From positions 32,928,916 to 32,992,915 of the forward strand of contig OY821755.1 in assembly GCA_963682095.1 (NCBI GenBank): a stretch of DNA of 64,000 bases, written 5' to 3'. This document shows positions 44,419-55,923 of this stretch, one piece after another. The DNA comes from Potentilla sterilis (lineage: Eukaryota > Streptophyta > Magnoliopsida > Rosales > Rosaceae). Every line of letters starts with the position of its first letter. The stretch's first letter is position 1. The notes beneath the pieces were generated by a model. The model worked only from the letters and a program-made list of their open reading frames with translations, was not told the origin of the DNA and did not search any database. The translations under genes were made by a program, and so were the position numbers.

Positions 44419-46407
44419 TCTGTCGATGCCAGCCGTGGGTCGATGGGAGGGCCCTTGAGGTATCAGTTATTGGATGGCGGCAGGGTGATTTTCTGTGACA
44501 AGCAGACCAGAAGCATGACTGATACCGAGATAAGGGATTTTCGGGCGAAGTGGGACATTGACTCCTCCGTTAAGCTCCGGGGCCTGTATCCCGGGGAACT
44601 GGCCTGCAACCCGGAGGCGGGTTGGGTTGCCGTTTTTAAGGATCCATTTCGGCACGGGCTATCTCTGCCGTTGCCGAAGTTTGTCCAGTATGTGCTGAGC
44701 ATGATAAACCTCTCCCCAGCCCAGCTTCCTAGCAACCAGTGGAGGCAGTTGCTTGGTCTCGGGTGCTTATTCAGTCTGAGCAACATGGGCTGGCCCACGG
44801 TAAATGAGTTCCGGGCGCTGTACAAGATTGTCTACTGCAAAAAGGCCCAGGCCTGTGGTTGTGTTAATTTTACCGCGCGAGACTTCGATCCTGCCGTCAC
44901 CCACCTGCCGTCGTCGGTCTCGAATGTATGGAGGAGGGCGGTTGTGCTGGCCGGGGGCAGGTGGCAGCATAGTTCGAGGAGCTTTCGGGTGCTCGGGGCT
45001 TATCAAGCTATCGGGGATCAGTCGTACCAGTTGGTCGACTTGGAGAGGCAACGGTTAGCCCGGCTTTTTGTTTGCTGGGACAATCTGGGCCGGAGTTCCT
45101 ACAATTTCATCCGGTGGAATGTGCTGGAGATATGCGAGATGGGGAAGAAACCTGGTAAGGTACCTTGCACTGTTGTTTTGTGGGGTCGCATTTTATTATG
45201 ACCACTCGGTTTGTTGGTTTGCAGCTAATGCCCCCCAGCTAATGCCCCCCGGTTTGCAGCGAGAAGACCGTCGAGCCGGATGACGAGCTTGTGGCCCAGA
45301 GGTTGATGGAGATAGGGGAGATGGCCTCGAAAACCGTTGTAGATCCGGTTACTCTAGAGAGGACGGTGCATAATAACTCTGTGCCGCTCATGTTTCCGGA
45401 CTCCCACTACGGTAGGCGGCCGGGCGGTGAGGATAACGCCCCACTGGTTATTCGGGAAGTGAGATCGGTGGGCTCACAAGGTCCGGAACCTCTAGCGCGG
45501 CCGATGGGGGTGCGGGCCCCGTGGGAGAGAGAGGCAGCAGAGATGACTGGGTACCGCAGAAGCGGTCTTGGCGAAGCTCCGGCGAAGAGGGCGAGGACAT
45601 TTGATGCCGGGGCGTCGAGCTCGGCTGGTGGGGGGTCAGCACTGGTTCTGGCAGAGGGAACCGGTAGCCGAAGGAGTCGGGAGCCGGAAGCCGATCGCGG
45701 TTCTGGTGATAGCGACTTTGGTAGGTTCGTGGCATCTACCATTGAGTCTTTGAGACTTGATCGGGAGGCTCCAGGGGCTGCGCGGCCGGGCGATAGCAGG
45801 AAGAAGGCTGTGGAGTTGGGTCTTCGGGTAAGCCTGGTTGTGTACCTGTGTGGAATTGAGGTTCTTCTGTGCTCCCTGTCCTCTTTTGTGGTACGAGCTA
45901 ATGTTCCTTTTGTGCATTTGTAACAGCTGGTTCACAGCCTTTACGCCACTGAGCCTAGTGAGGAGACTCTGTTTTTGGAGAGGCAAGTGGAGGACCTTAC
46001 CATGCAGCTGTCATTGGCGGAGGCTAAGCTTGCGCAGGAGAGAGAGAAGGCCGGTCGGCTGGCGACCGCTTCGGGAAGAGGAGAAAACAGAGCTGGAGGC
46101 GAAGGTTTTGGAATTGCAGACCCAAATAACAGCAGTCGTCAAAGGAGGGGAGAAACTCGCAGAATCCCGACTTGCCGAAGTCGCTGATAAGGCTATCGAC
46201 AATTTCCGGGAGTCGATGGAGCTTGAAGAGATGCTGGAGGCCGCTCGTGCGAAGGGTATAAATGATGCCTATCTGGATTGGAGGGAGAAAGGATGGCTTG
46301 ATGCTGAGCGGATGGAGGTTGAGGTAGCCTTGGCCGAGAAGCTGAAGCAAGAGCGGTCTCTCAAGGCTGGCGGGTCAGGGATTGGAGGCGTCGGCGGCGT
46401 TGATTAG
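44395..46407 (+). pseudogene. Tat antisense gene (aORF), three exons, broken
   Basis: A plus-strand gene opposite to the Tat gag-pol, between integrase and the 3' LTR. Likely exons are 44395-45154, 45260-45827 and 45927-46407, with GT-AG introns of about 100 bases. Exon 1 encodes a globular domain with LPLPKFVQYVLSMINLSPAQL and WDNLGRSSYNFIRW; it resembles the gag-like or plant transposon-type domains found in many Tat-associated frames. Exon 2 is disordered (Gly/Arg/Ser-rich). Exon 3 is a coiled coil (VEDLTMQLSLAEAKLAQE, LEAKVLELQTQI). The exon 1-2 junction is one base out of frame with the obvious acceptor, and a frameshift lies near 46070, so this copy is probably dead. Its function is unknown in the family. 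Confidence 0.72.
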
Positions 46408-46499
46408 CGGTTTTTTGTTTTACATATATACTTGGCAGATGTATATACCTTGTAACCAGCTGTAGCTCATTCTAGGGGCAGTGACTGTGTATTGCAACA

Positions 46500-47498
46500 T
46501 TGGCACCAAATACATTATTGTCCCTCCAAGACTGATCTCATTTAGGGTAGAACCACAGGTGCTGGATATTCCATGGGCGAGTAGAGTAGATGCCCTCGGC
46601 GTCTATGATGTGCAATGTTGCCGGACCCGCGGCTACAGTGATTTGGTAGGGCCCTTCCCAAGTTGGCTCCAAGGCCAGCGGTTTTTTCTGAATTTTCTTC
46701 ATGACCCAGTCCCCCACTTACAATTTTCTTTCCCGGACCTTTCCCTCGTAGTATCGAGCGACCCGTTGCTTGTACGCCTGGTTTCGCATATGCGCTTGGT
46801 CGCGCCGCTCCTCTATGAGGTCCAGGTTGAGCCGTATGCCTTCGGCGTTTGTTTCGGCTTCGTTATTCTCAACTCTTCCGCTAGGCATGTCGGTCTCTAT
46901 GGGGAGCACCGCTTCGCTTACGAATGCCATGCAGAACGGGGTCTCCCCTGTTGCCCGGGTTGCTGTTGTCCGGATGGCCCATAGAACCACGGGGAGTTCC
47001 TCAGCCCAACATCCCTTTTTGTCATCCAGCTTCTTCTTGAGGAGACTCTTGATGATCTTGTTGACCGCTTCCACCTGGCCGTTGGTCTGCGGGTGCGCTA
47101 CTGAGGCGAACAACATCCGGGTCCCCATGGAGGCTGTCGAGCCGGATTAGATCAGCATTGTTGAACTGTGTTCCGTTGTCCGTGACTATGGTCTGCGGCA
47201 CTCCGAACCTGCAGTAGATGTTCTTCCATAGGAATTTTCTTACCCGCTCATCGGTAATCTTTACCAGGGGTTCCGCCTCGACCCACTTGGTCTGATAGTC
47301 GACGGCTACGATGGCGTATTTGTATTGTCCCACAGCAATTGGGAAAGGGCCGATGATGTCCAGCCCCCACTGTGCGAATGGCCATGGTGCTAACAGAATT
47401 GACAGCGCGATTGCCGGGGCATGGGGTGTGGTGGCATACATGTGGCACTTGTGGCAGCTGCCTGATATTTTTCTCGACGTTGCTGCCATGTCTGGCTA
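46500..47498 (-). pseudogene. Tat integrase, core and C-terminal parts
   Basis: After a TAG at 47496-47498 (expected Trp of the zinc-binding region), the frame reads CHKCHMY, WGLDIIGPFP, VDYQTKWVEAEPL and VTDNGTQF, the DD(35)E integrase core. A frameshift near 47130 leads to a second frame with AHPQTNGQVEAVNKIIK, the catalytic Glu region, to a TAA at 46718-46720. Beyond it about 46520-46717 still reads VGDWVMKK and WEGPY, the usual C-terminal end. The HHCC zinc finger lies upstream (47500-47600). Confidence 0.9.
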
Positions 47499-48239
47499 GA
47501 AGTACCCTGCCCGTAGCGACTTGTGAGATAGGGACCGGGCGCCAGAGTGATTACCGCACACTCCTTCATGGATTTCTCGCATGATGGCTTCTCCCGCCTC
47601 CTTAGTCACACACTTTAGCTGGGGGAAGCTGTGCCCTCTTCGGTACAACTTGCCGCTGAGGAGGCTGTACCTGGCACACCGGAGGTGCAGCCTCGTAGCC
47701 TCTACTGTACTCTGGGGGCTGGTTTTGTTAGCCAAGTAACTAACTATCGAATCCATCCAGCTCGGTGGTGCCTCCTCTACTGCAAATATCTCGGAGATGG
47801 TCTTGCTTATGCTCGGTTTCTGGAGGGTTTCAATTTTAGCTCTTCGGTACTCCAGTGGGTAGTTTCTGGTTGCCAACCTTGCGAGGGCGTCTGCATGCCT
47901 ATTTGCCTCCCGGGGTACATGCTGAATCGTGGCGCCCTGGAATGGCTCGATCAGGGCTTTGGCCAAAGCTTGGTAGGAGGCTAACTGGGGTTCCTTGACT
48001 TCGAACAGCCCGTTCATCTGGTTCACTACCAGGCTAGAGTCGCTGTATATTTCCAAGGATGGTATCCCCATCTCCTTGGCTAGCTGTAAGTCGGCTATGA
48101 GGGCCTCGTACTCAGCGGCGTTGTTGGAGGTATTGAAGAGGAACCGTAGGGCATACTCGTACGACTGGCCATCGGGCGAGGTTAGCATGACGCCGGCTCG
48201 GCTCCGCTTACCCGTTACGGAGCAGTCCACATAAAGTTT
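47499..48239 (-). pseudogene. Tat second RNase H and integrase zinc finger
   Basis: The frame 47496-48230 starts with a second RNase H domain: VDCSVTGKRSRAGVML (catalytic Asp), NNAAEYEALIADLQLA (catalytic Glu), IYSDSSLVVNQMNG (third Asp) and REANRHADALARLA. This pattern (AEYEAL with NxADAL) is the archaeal-like RNase H known as an added domain in the Tat lineage. The region ends with HEGVCGNHSGARSLSHK, the His pair of the integrase zinc finger. Stops at both ends (48240-48242 and 47496-47498) stand at expected tryptophans. Confidence 0.88.
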
Positions 48240-49482
48240 TCAACCGCTGGGGAGGCCTGGTTCGATCTTTATGGCCTGAACTGCTTCGGTGCCCTTGGAC
48301 CGGCCGGATTGCGCCTCTACCGCCATCGAGGTGAGTTCGCATATGAAATCCGCAGCGGCCTGACCCTTGATAGCCGTTCGCGGGGCGTAAGTGATGTCGA
48401 ACTCTCCCAATTCAACTGCCCACCGTACGAGCCTGCCGCTGGTATCCGGTTTTTGCAGGATCTGCCGCAGAGGGTGATTGCTATATAGGGTGATGGAATG
48501 AGCCTGGAAATAGTGCCAGAGCTTTCTGGCGCTGACGATCAGGGCCAGAGCCAGCCTTTCAATGTCAGGGTACCGGCTTTCGGCTCCGGTAAGTCCCTTC
48601 CCTGCATAGTATACCGGGAGATCGATCGTGCCCTCTTTCCTGACGAGAGCCGCGGAGACGGCAGTTCCTGACGCAGCTATGTAGAGGTATAGCATCTCGC
48701 CCGACACTGGTTTGGATAGGAGAGGCACTGTAGACAGGTATGTCTTGATGGACTCGAATGCCGCTTCGTGCTCCGCCGCCCAGTGAATTTTCTTGAACTG
48801 CTGTGTCTTGAGCAGTTTAAAGAATGGGGCGCACTTATCGGTCAAGCGGGAGATAAATCTGGCGAGGGCGGCCAGTAGGCCGGTCAGCATCTGGACTTGG
48901 TTTCTTTCCCCTAGTGTTTGCATGTCTAGGATCGCCTGGACCTTCAGCGGGTTAGCTTCTATCCCTCGCTGGCTGATAACATGTCCTAGAAACAAGCCCT
49001 CTGAAATCCCAAAAATGCACTTCTTCGGGTTCAAGCGCATTCCAAACTTGAGCATCTTACCGACGACTACCGCCAAGTCTCGGACGTGGGCCCTCGCGGT
49101 CAAGCTCTTGACCAGCATGTCATCTACGTATACTTCCACCGTTTTGCCGATCTCCTGCTCTAACATGAGATTTACCATCCGTTGATATGTGGCCCCGACG
49201 TTCTTTAGACCGTATGGCATCCTCTTGTAACAGTAGGTGCCTCGGTCAGTTGTGAACGAGGTGTGTTCTTCGTTGTCCGGGCTCATCCTTATCTGATTGT
49301 ATCCGGCGTAGGCATCCATGAAGCTGAGTAGTTTGAAACCGTACGTGGAATCTATAAGCTGGTCGATTCGGGGGAGCGGGAAGCTGTCTTTTGGGCACGC
49401 CCGGTTCAGGTTGGTGAAATCCACGCACATGCGCCACCGGTCGGTTCCCTTCTTTGGGACCATAACCACGTTGGCGAGCCAT
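48240..49482 (-). pseudogene. Tat reverse transcriptase and first RNase H (3' part, after CACTA-2)
   Basis: Reverse transcriptase motifs follow the expected order: MCVDFTNLNRACPKDSFPLP, LSFMDAYAGYNQI, TYCYKRMPYGLKN, the catalytic VYVDDMLVKS and LGHVISQRGIEANP. RNase H follows with YYAGKGLTGAESRYPDIE and LYSNHPLRQIL. The wording is that of Tat/Ogre-type elements. The left end of the frame is a TGA at 48240-48242. The upstream part of reverse transcriptase lies beyond CACTA-2 at 59785-59900. Confidence 0.94.
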
Positions 49483-49497
49483 CACTACCAGAAAAGG
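49483..49497 (+). repeat. CACTA-2 left terminal inverted repeat
   Basis: CACTACCAGAAAAGG, the inverse of 59770-59784. Confidence 0.95.
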
Positions 49498-49770
49498 GGT
49501 TATAGCCGACGATATGGGAAAAAACGGCCGACGAAATAGTACCTCGTCGGCTATAACCCCTTATAGCCGACGAACTACTATTTCGTCGGCCACATCGTCG
49601 GCTATAATATTATAGCCGACGACGGCCGACAACTCGTCGGCTATAACTATAGCCGACGAAACGCTTTTAGTTATAGCCGACGAGGATGGTATTCGTCGGC
49701 TATAAGAGTTATAGCCGACGAAAAGTTTTTGTTATAGCCGACGAGGAGGGTATTCGTCGGCTATAACTCT
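49498..49770. repeat. CACTA-2 left subterminal motif array
   Basis: About 15 TATAGCCGACGA motifs in both orientations, laid out as in CACTA-1 with a handful of base changes. Confidence 0.88.
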
Positions 49771-50231
49771 TATATCAGATCGACCTTCTGCATCAGGGAG
49801 CTCATTCGTCGATGAAATCGTCCAAAACGCTCTGAAATCGTCCAAAACCTCGGCCATAAGCTTGAAAGGTACGTATATTGCTGTGTGTGTTGATTTAGTT
49901 GGTTATATGCAGAGGTGTATTAATTTAGAGTTTAATTAGAATAAATGTGTGATTAATTTGATATATATATATATATATATGTGTTGAGATGAGATTATTA
50001 ATGGGTTGATATATATGTTGTATTGGTTAGATAGAATTGAAGTTTTGTTGAAGATTAGTGATTGATTGTTGATTTATAGGTGATTTTAGATGAATTTGAT
50101 GAAAAAATGTATATATATATTAATTAATTTAATTGTAATTAAAAATATATTGTTGGTATATATAAAAAATACATTGTGTTTAATTAATTAGGGAGATTGA
50201 CGATGTTTTAATTAATTTAGGGATGCATGTG

Positions 50232-50266
<35 letters not shown>

Positions 50267-50357
50267 AATGATGAATTTTTTAATTAATTAGTACGTACGT
50301 AGTACGTGCATATATACATATCTATATATAGCTATATTTATTTCTTGAATTTACAGG

Positions 50358-53300
50358 ATGGACAAGAGTTGGATTACCCTTGGAAGATGGGATGAGGCGT
50401 ATCATGATGGAGTTAGGAGTTTCCTGGATTTTGTGATGGCTAACTGTGGAGACACTACACTTCATTATTGTCCGTGTAAAAAGTGCAAGTGTGCCACCCC
50501 ACGACACCGGTTTTCCATAGAGACAGTGGAGCAACACCTGGCTAGATATGGATTTTGGGTCCTATACACTAATTGGATTTATCACGGTGAACCAGAGTTT
50601 GCGGGTCGTCATGATCATGGACAATTTGCCGAGAGAGGGAGTTCCTCCAATGATCCGACAACGAACTGGATCAACGATATGTTTCCTCGTGAGAGCGGTG
50701 TCTTTGAGGAAGCACCAGATGTGCAACTCCCACCTCCGGAGATGGAGTGTTTCCCTGATATTGAACCACTCGAGCCATTACCCCGATCTCCGGTCAACAC
50801 AAGTGGTATGGAAAAGTACAACAACCTGATCGCATTGCAACAGACTCCGTTGTACCCCGGATGCAGTAAGACTGTCCTTGAATCTGTCATGGGAGTGATG
50901 AAGATCAAAACGGAGAACAAAGGCACTGTCAAATCGGTTGATGATTGGCTTCGGCTATGGGGTGGGGCGATGCCCCCCGGACATCGGCTTCCTACCAGTC
51001 ATCATAAGGTGCGACATATCCTTAAAGATCTCGGCCTTTCCTACATCAAGATTCATGCATGCAGATACGATTGCGTTCTGTTTTACGGGGAAGGACTTGC
51101 AGATCTTGAATACTGCCCATTATGCAATACAGAGCGGTATAAGTTCACTCCTAAAGGGAACAAGAAAGCTGTGAAGATACTTCGGTACTTCCCGCTGATT
51201 GATAGGCTTGAGCGGTTGTTCATGTGTGCTTTCACGGCCGAAGCTATGAGATGGTGGGCTGAGAGGAATGTGCCTGACGATGACACCCTTAGACATCCCG
51301 CCGACGGAGAGGCTTGGAAGAAGAACGTGTTGGAGTTTCCCGAATTTGCATCAGAGGTTCGAAATGTTTGGCTAGGGCTATCATCCGACGGTTTCAACCC
51401 TTTTGGCAAGAAAGAGCTTCAGTACAGTGTGTGGCCAGTTATTTTGATTCCGTACAACTTTCCACCGTGGATGTGCATGAAGAAGGAATATAACATGCTC
51501 ACATTGTTGATTCCAGGCCCAGGTTATCCGGGAAAGTGTCTCGATGTGTATTTGAGACCCGTAATTGAGGAGCTTCGGTACTTGAGTCTGAACGGCCACC
51601 TGGTCTACGACCGGTTCAAAAATGAGATGTTCCGGATGCATGCCATGCTTGTTGGCACGATCAGTGACTTTCCTGGGAGGGGTATGTTGTCGGGCAGCGT
51701 CACCAGGGGTTACAGGGCTTGTTCAGAGTGCATGACTGTTGATTGCTCCAGTCCTCATTGCAGCAAGATTGTCCAGATGCGTCACCGTCGTTGGCTTCCG
51801 CATGACCATCCATTTAGGGACGATGCACAGGCTTTTGATGGGACTGAAGAAAGGGGCTGGGCACCGGAGCAATGGACAGGGGAGGAAATATTGGCAGTGT
51901 TGAATGAGTATGACTTTGGTCCGCTTAGCAATCATCCCGATGTGTTGCGCACGATTCCAGAGAGGCCGGATCGGTATAGGTTCTGGTCACACAAGAGCAT
52001 CTTATGGGAACTTCCTTATTGGGCCAGGTTGGCTACCAGATACTACCTGGATGTCATGCATATAGAGAAGAACGTGGGTGAAGCCGTGGTTGGCACAGTT
52101 TTGAATTGGGAGAAGAAAACAAAAGACACCCCCAAGGCACGCGTTGATCTGAGAAATATGGGACTGCGGGACCATTTGTGGTTGAGAGAGGGCAGGAGCA
52201 AAATGCCCCAAGCTCCTTACACCGTCACCAGGGACCAGAAACATGAAATCTTTGGATGGCTGAGTAATGTCAGGTAACTTTTTATTAATTAGGCATGTAT
52301 TCCCTAAAGAATCCATCTGTTGTTGGACGACTATATATGCATGAAATCTAATTGTTGTTAATGGCTATGCAGGTATCCTTATGGCTATGCGGGTAACATA
52401 AGCAAGTGTGTTAACTACCGAGACAACAAGATGTACGGATTGAAGAGTCACGACTGCCATGTACTGCTTCAACGCCTCTTCCCTATTTTCATTCGAGCGT
52501 ACTTGGAGGATGAAGTGGTTGAGCCGTTGGTGGCGTTGTCAAGATTCTTCCAGAAGTTATGCGCTAGAGAAGTTAGAAAATCAGACCTCATGAGAATGCA
52601 TGAGGAAATCGTTTTTATCTTGTGCAAGTTCGAGAGGATATTTCCCCCAAACTTCTTTGACATCATGCCTCACCTGATGATCCATCTTCCCCAACAATTG
52701 TTGCTTACCGGTCCCGTACACTACACTTGGATGTATCCCATCGAAAGGTACATGTTATTCATAAATTTGATTTGTACATGTTTTTAAATAAAAGTTGCAT
52801 GCTCTTAACATGCACTTGTTAACCTCGCAGACAACTTGGAGACTACAAGAAATATGTGCACAATAAATCTGCGCCTGAGGGGTGTATTGCTGAAGCTTAC
52901 ATTGCGCATGAGTGTGTAACGTACGCCAAGTTGTACTTGGGAGCGATGGAGGACCCCCCACAACATCCAAGTCGAGATGACCCCGAGTTCAACCTATCTA
53001 TCGTCGCCAACTCTGTTGTACCATACGGAAGCTTCAAGAAAAAGGGTGTGGACAAGTTGCCTGACCATGAGGTAGGGATTGCCCACTGGTGGGTTCTAAT
53101 AAACTGTCCGGAGGTACAATATTGGAAACGTCACCATCTTCACAGCAAGGAAGTTCGCGGTGATGTCGAGTACCACAACACGACGTTTGCAGACTATTTT
53201 CCACAATGGGTAAGTGTATAAATATATATATTAGATGGCTTTCTTTTACAGTTCCCTATTCTTTAATCATAAACACACCGAGTGATTTGAGTTATATTTT

Positions 53301-54057
53301 TCAGCTGATGCAAGTGGCTGCGAGGGGTGGTCATACAAATTACTCAGAGGAATTGAGGCTGTTGTCGATGAAGCCGATATCTTCCACAGTCCGCCCAATG
53401 TGTGATGTCAACGGCGTTAAGTATATATGTGAAGCTAGAGACGGGGAACGCAAAACACAGAATTGTGGGGTGATGGTCGATGGTGCAGAGGGGGGCGTGG
53501 ATTTTTACGGTGTCCTACAGTCAGTTGTTGAACTCATTTATGGGAACCGCATGAAAGTCCACTTGTTCAAGTGTCGATGGTTTGATACTAGGCCGCACCG
53601 CTTACGGATCGATCAGTACGGCATACTTTCGGTGAATACCGCCACTAGTGTGTATGAAGACGACCCCTTTGTTTTCGCCACAGCGGCCAAAAAGGTCTTT
53701 TATCTTGACGATCCTTTGAACAAAGGCACGTGGAAGGTAGTTAACCATGTGTCTCAGCGAGACATATACAGTGCTACCACACTTGGTGTGAGCACAGAGT
53801 GTGAAGAAGCGACCGCATACCAAGAGCCGGACGCCGGCGACATTCCGGAATCCTCCACCATCCGCGATAATAATGTGACGCCGGGCAGAGTGGTTCGACT
53901 TCCTAGGGGTCAGGTGCCCATGTATGATGTTAATCTGAATCGTCTATATCAGGCAGACGATGACTCAGACGACGAGTACGAGCACCGGTTGCCAGATATT
54001 AACTACTATACTACGTCTGACTCAAGTGATGAGGATGATTCTGATTATCATCCTTAG
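50358..54057 (+). CDS. CACTA-2 tnp2-type transposase (TNPD-like)
   Basis: Exons by the same splice sites as in CACTA-1: 50358-52273, 52373-52747, 52831-53209 and 53305-54057, giving 1,140 residues. The exon 1 protein is identical to that of CACTA-1. The three base differences found there (near 50630, 50765 and 51330) are silent; one more lies in the first intron (near 52328). Domain order: transposase-associated knuckle (CPCKKCKC), tnp2 core (SSDGFNPFG, DFPGRG, DVMHIEKNV), DUF4218-type region, DUF4216-type region, acidic tail. A 5' leader intron ends at TTTACAG just before the start, as in the twin. Confidence 0.95.
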
Positions 54058-54234
54058 TATACTATTTATGTATGTATTTGTGTACGATGGTGCATGCATG
54101 AATACATTTTTGTCCTTAATTACCGTTTTCCGAGTTTATGGGAAATTGTATTGAATTGTTTGTGTTATGTTTAGGAATTTATCAGGTGAAATAGGCAGTT
54201 TTCAGGCCCTAAATGGCAAATTTTCAGAAAGATC

Positions 54235-55530
54235 AGAATTATAGCCGACGAAATGGACCATAATTCGTCGGCTATAATGCCCATACTTTAGCCGACGAAT
54301 TGCAAGTCGTCGGCTATAATGCCCGTACTGTAGCCGACGACTTCCAAGTCGTCGGCTAAAGTATATTGACCGAAACCATACGTAGACCGTTCAAATGCAA
54401 AAGTGTCGTGAAATAAGATACGACCAAAATATTGAAATACGACTATGGTTGAAAAATGGGAAGATTCCGACAAAATCTGTGTGCCGAATGTTGCGATTAG
54501 GTGTTTTTTACTTCCGTTTTCCTATGGGTAGCCTGACGGTCGGTAAATTTTTGGAGGAAAATTTTTATACGGTTAGTTGCGTCGCATCGATTTGAAACTA
54601 TTCTCTGTTGAAGGTCAGGCCAAAAAACGTCATTTAGACGGGCCAATTGCCGTTTTACAGCGTTTCGAGATTTGACCATGCAGTTTGACCGTCCCGATCG
54701 AGCCTTTAACGTTGTCAGATGTAGTTGGTTTTTTTTTCCTACATGTATTTAATCTTAACGGTGATATCTGACGGTTTGAATAGATTTTTCAAACTTTTAG
54801 ATTCGAAATCGGAACATATGCACTAATATTCCTTAACTTATTTACTAAGTGTTTAAGTGAATGTATAGTTTCAAATAGTTGCTATACGTAGACCGTTCAA
54901 ATGCAAAAGTGTCGTGAAATAAGATACGACCGAAATATTGAAATACGACTACGGTTGAAAAATGGGAAGATTCCGACAAAATCTGTGTGCCGAATGTTGC
55001 GATTAGGTGTTTTTTACTTCCGTTTTCCTATGGGTAGCATGACGGTCGGTAAATTTTTGGAGGAAAATTTTTATACGGTTAGTTGCGTCGCATCGATTTG
55101 AAACTATTCTCTGTTGAAGGTCAGGCCAAAAAACGTCATTTAGACGGGCCAATTTCCGTTTTAAAGCGTTAAGAGGTTTGACCAAAAGTTGACCAGGGAA
55201 TAGCCGACGAAATACTTAACTTCGTCGGCTAAACTCTTGCGATCCGCGCCGTTTCATTGTCCGCCGTTGGATGGGCGAGATCTGACGGCTGGTGAGAGCT
55301 TATAGTATAGCCGACGAGATTCATATTATAGCCGACGAGATTCATCGTATAGCCGACGACATTCATATTATAGCCGACGATACACTTAACTTCGTCGGCT
55401 ATAATCGGCCCGCAAAGCCCAACTCCGGCCCGGCCCGGATTTTGGCCCGGCCCGTAAGAGTATAGCCGACGAAATTCGTCGGCTATGACTATAGCCGACG
55501 AATTAAAATTAAATCGTCGGCTATAATCCG
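54235..55530. repeat. CACTA-2 internal motif clusters and direct repeats
   Basis: Same arrangement as 31205-32500: three inverted motif pairs (54239-54358), two direct repeats of about 300 bases offset by 506 (54375-54680 and 54881-55185), and a second cluster of about eleven motifs (55191-55530). No difference from CACTA-1 was noticed in the motifs themselves. Confidence 0.85.
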
Positions 55531-55923
55531 TCGATTTAAACCGAGCCCTAGGCGCCTCTCCCTCATTTTCTGTTTAGAACCAAAATTGCCCAATCGTTCC
55601 CCACCCCTCCCCGACGCCGACCGACCACGACGGAGCCTCCCCGACGCCGATCGACCCTCCCCGGCCCCACCCGATTCCTCCCCGCCCCGGCCCCCTCCTT
55701 CCCGAGCCCTCCCCGACCCGAAAGCCCCTGCCGGAGCCGCCCGAGCCGCCCTAGCCGCCCTGCCGCAGCCTCCCCTACCCGCCCCTGCCGCAGCAGCCCC
55801 TGCCGCCCCTGCTGCAGCCGCCCGTAGCCGCAGCTGCCCCTGCCGCAGCCGCCCCTGCCGCCGTCGCCGCCGTCGCCGTCGCCGCCGCACCGCACCACCG
55901 GTCCTCGTCCAGACTGCACCACC

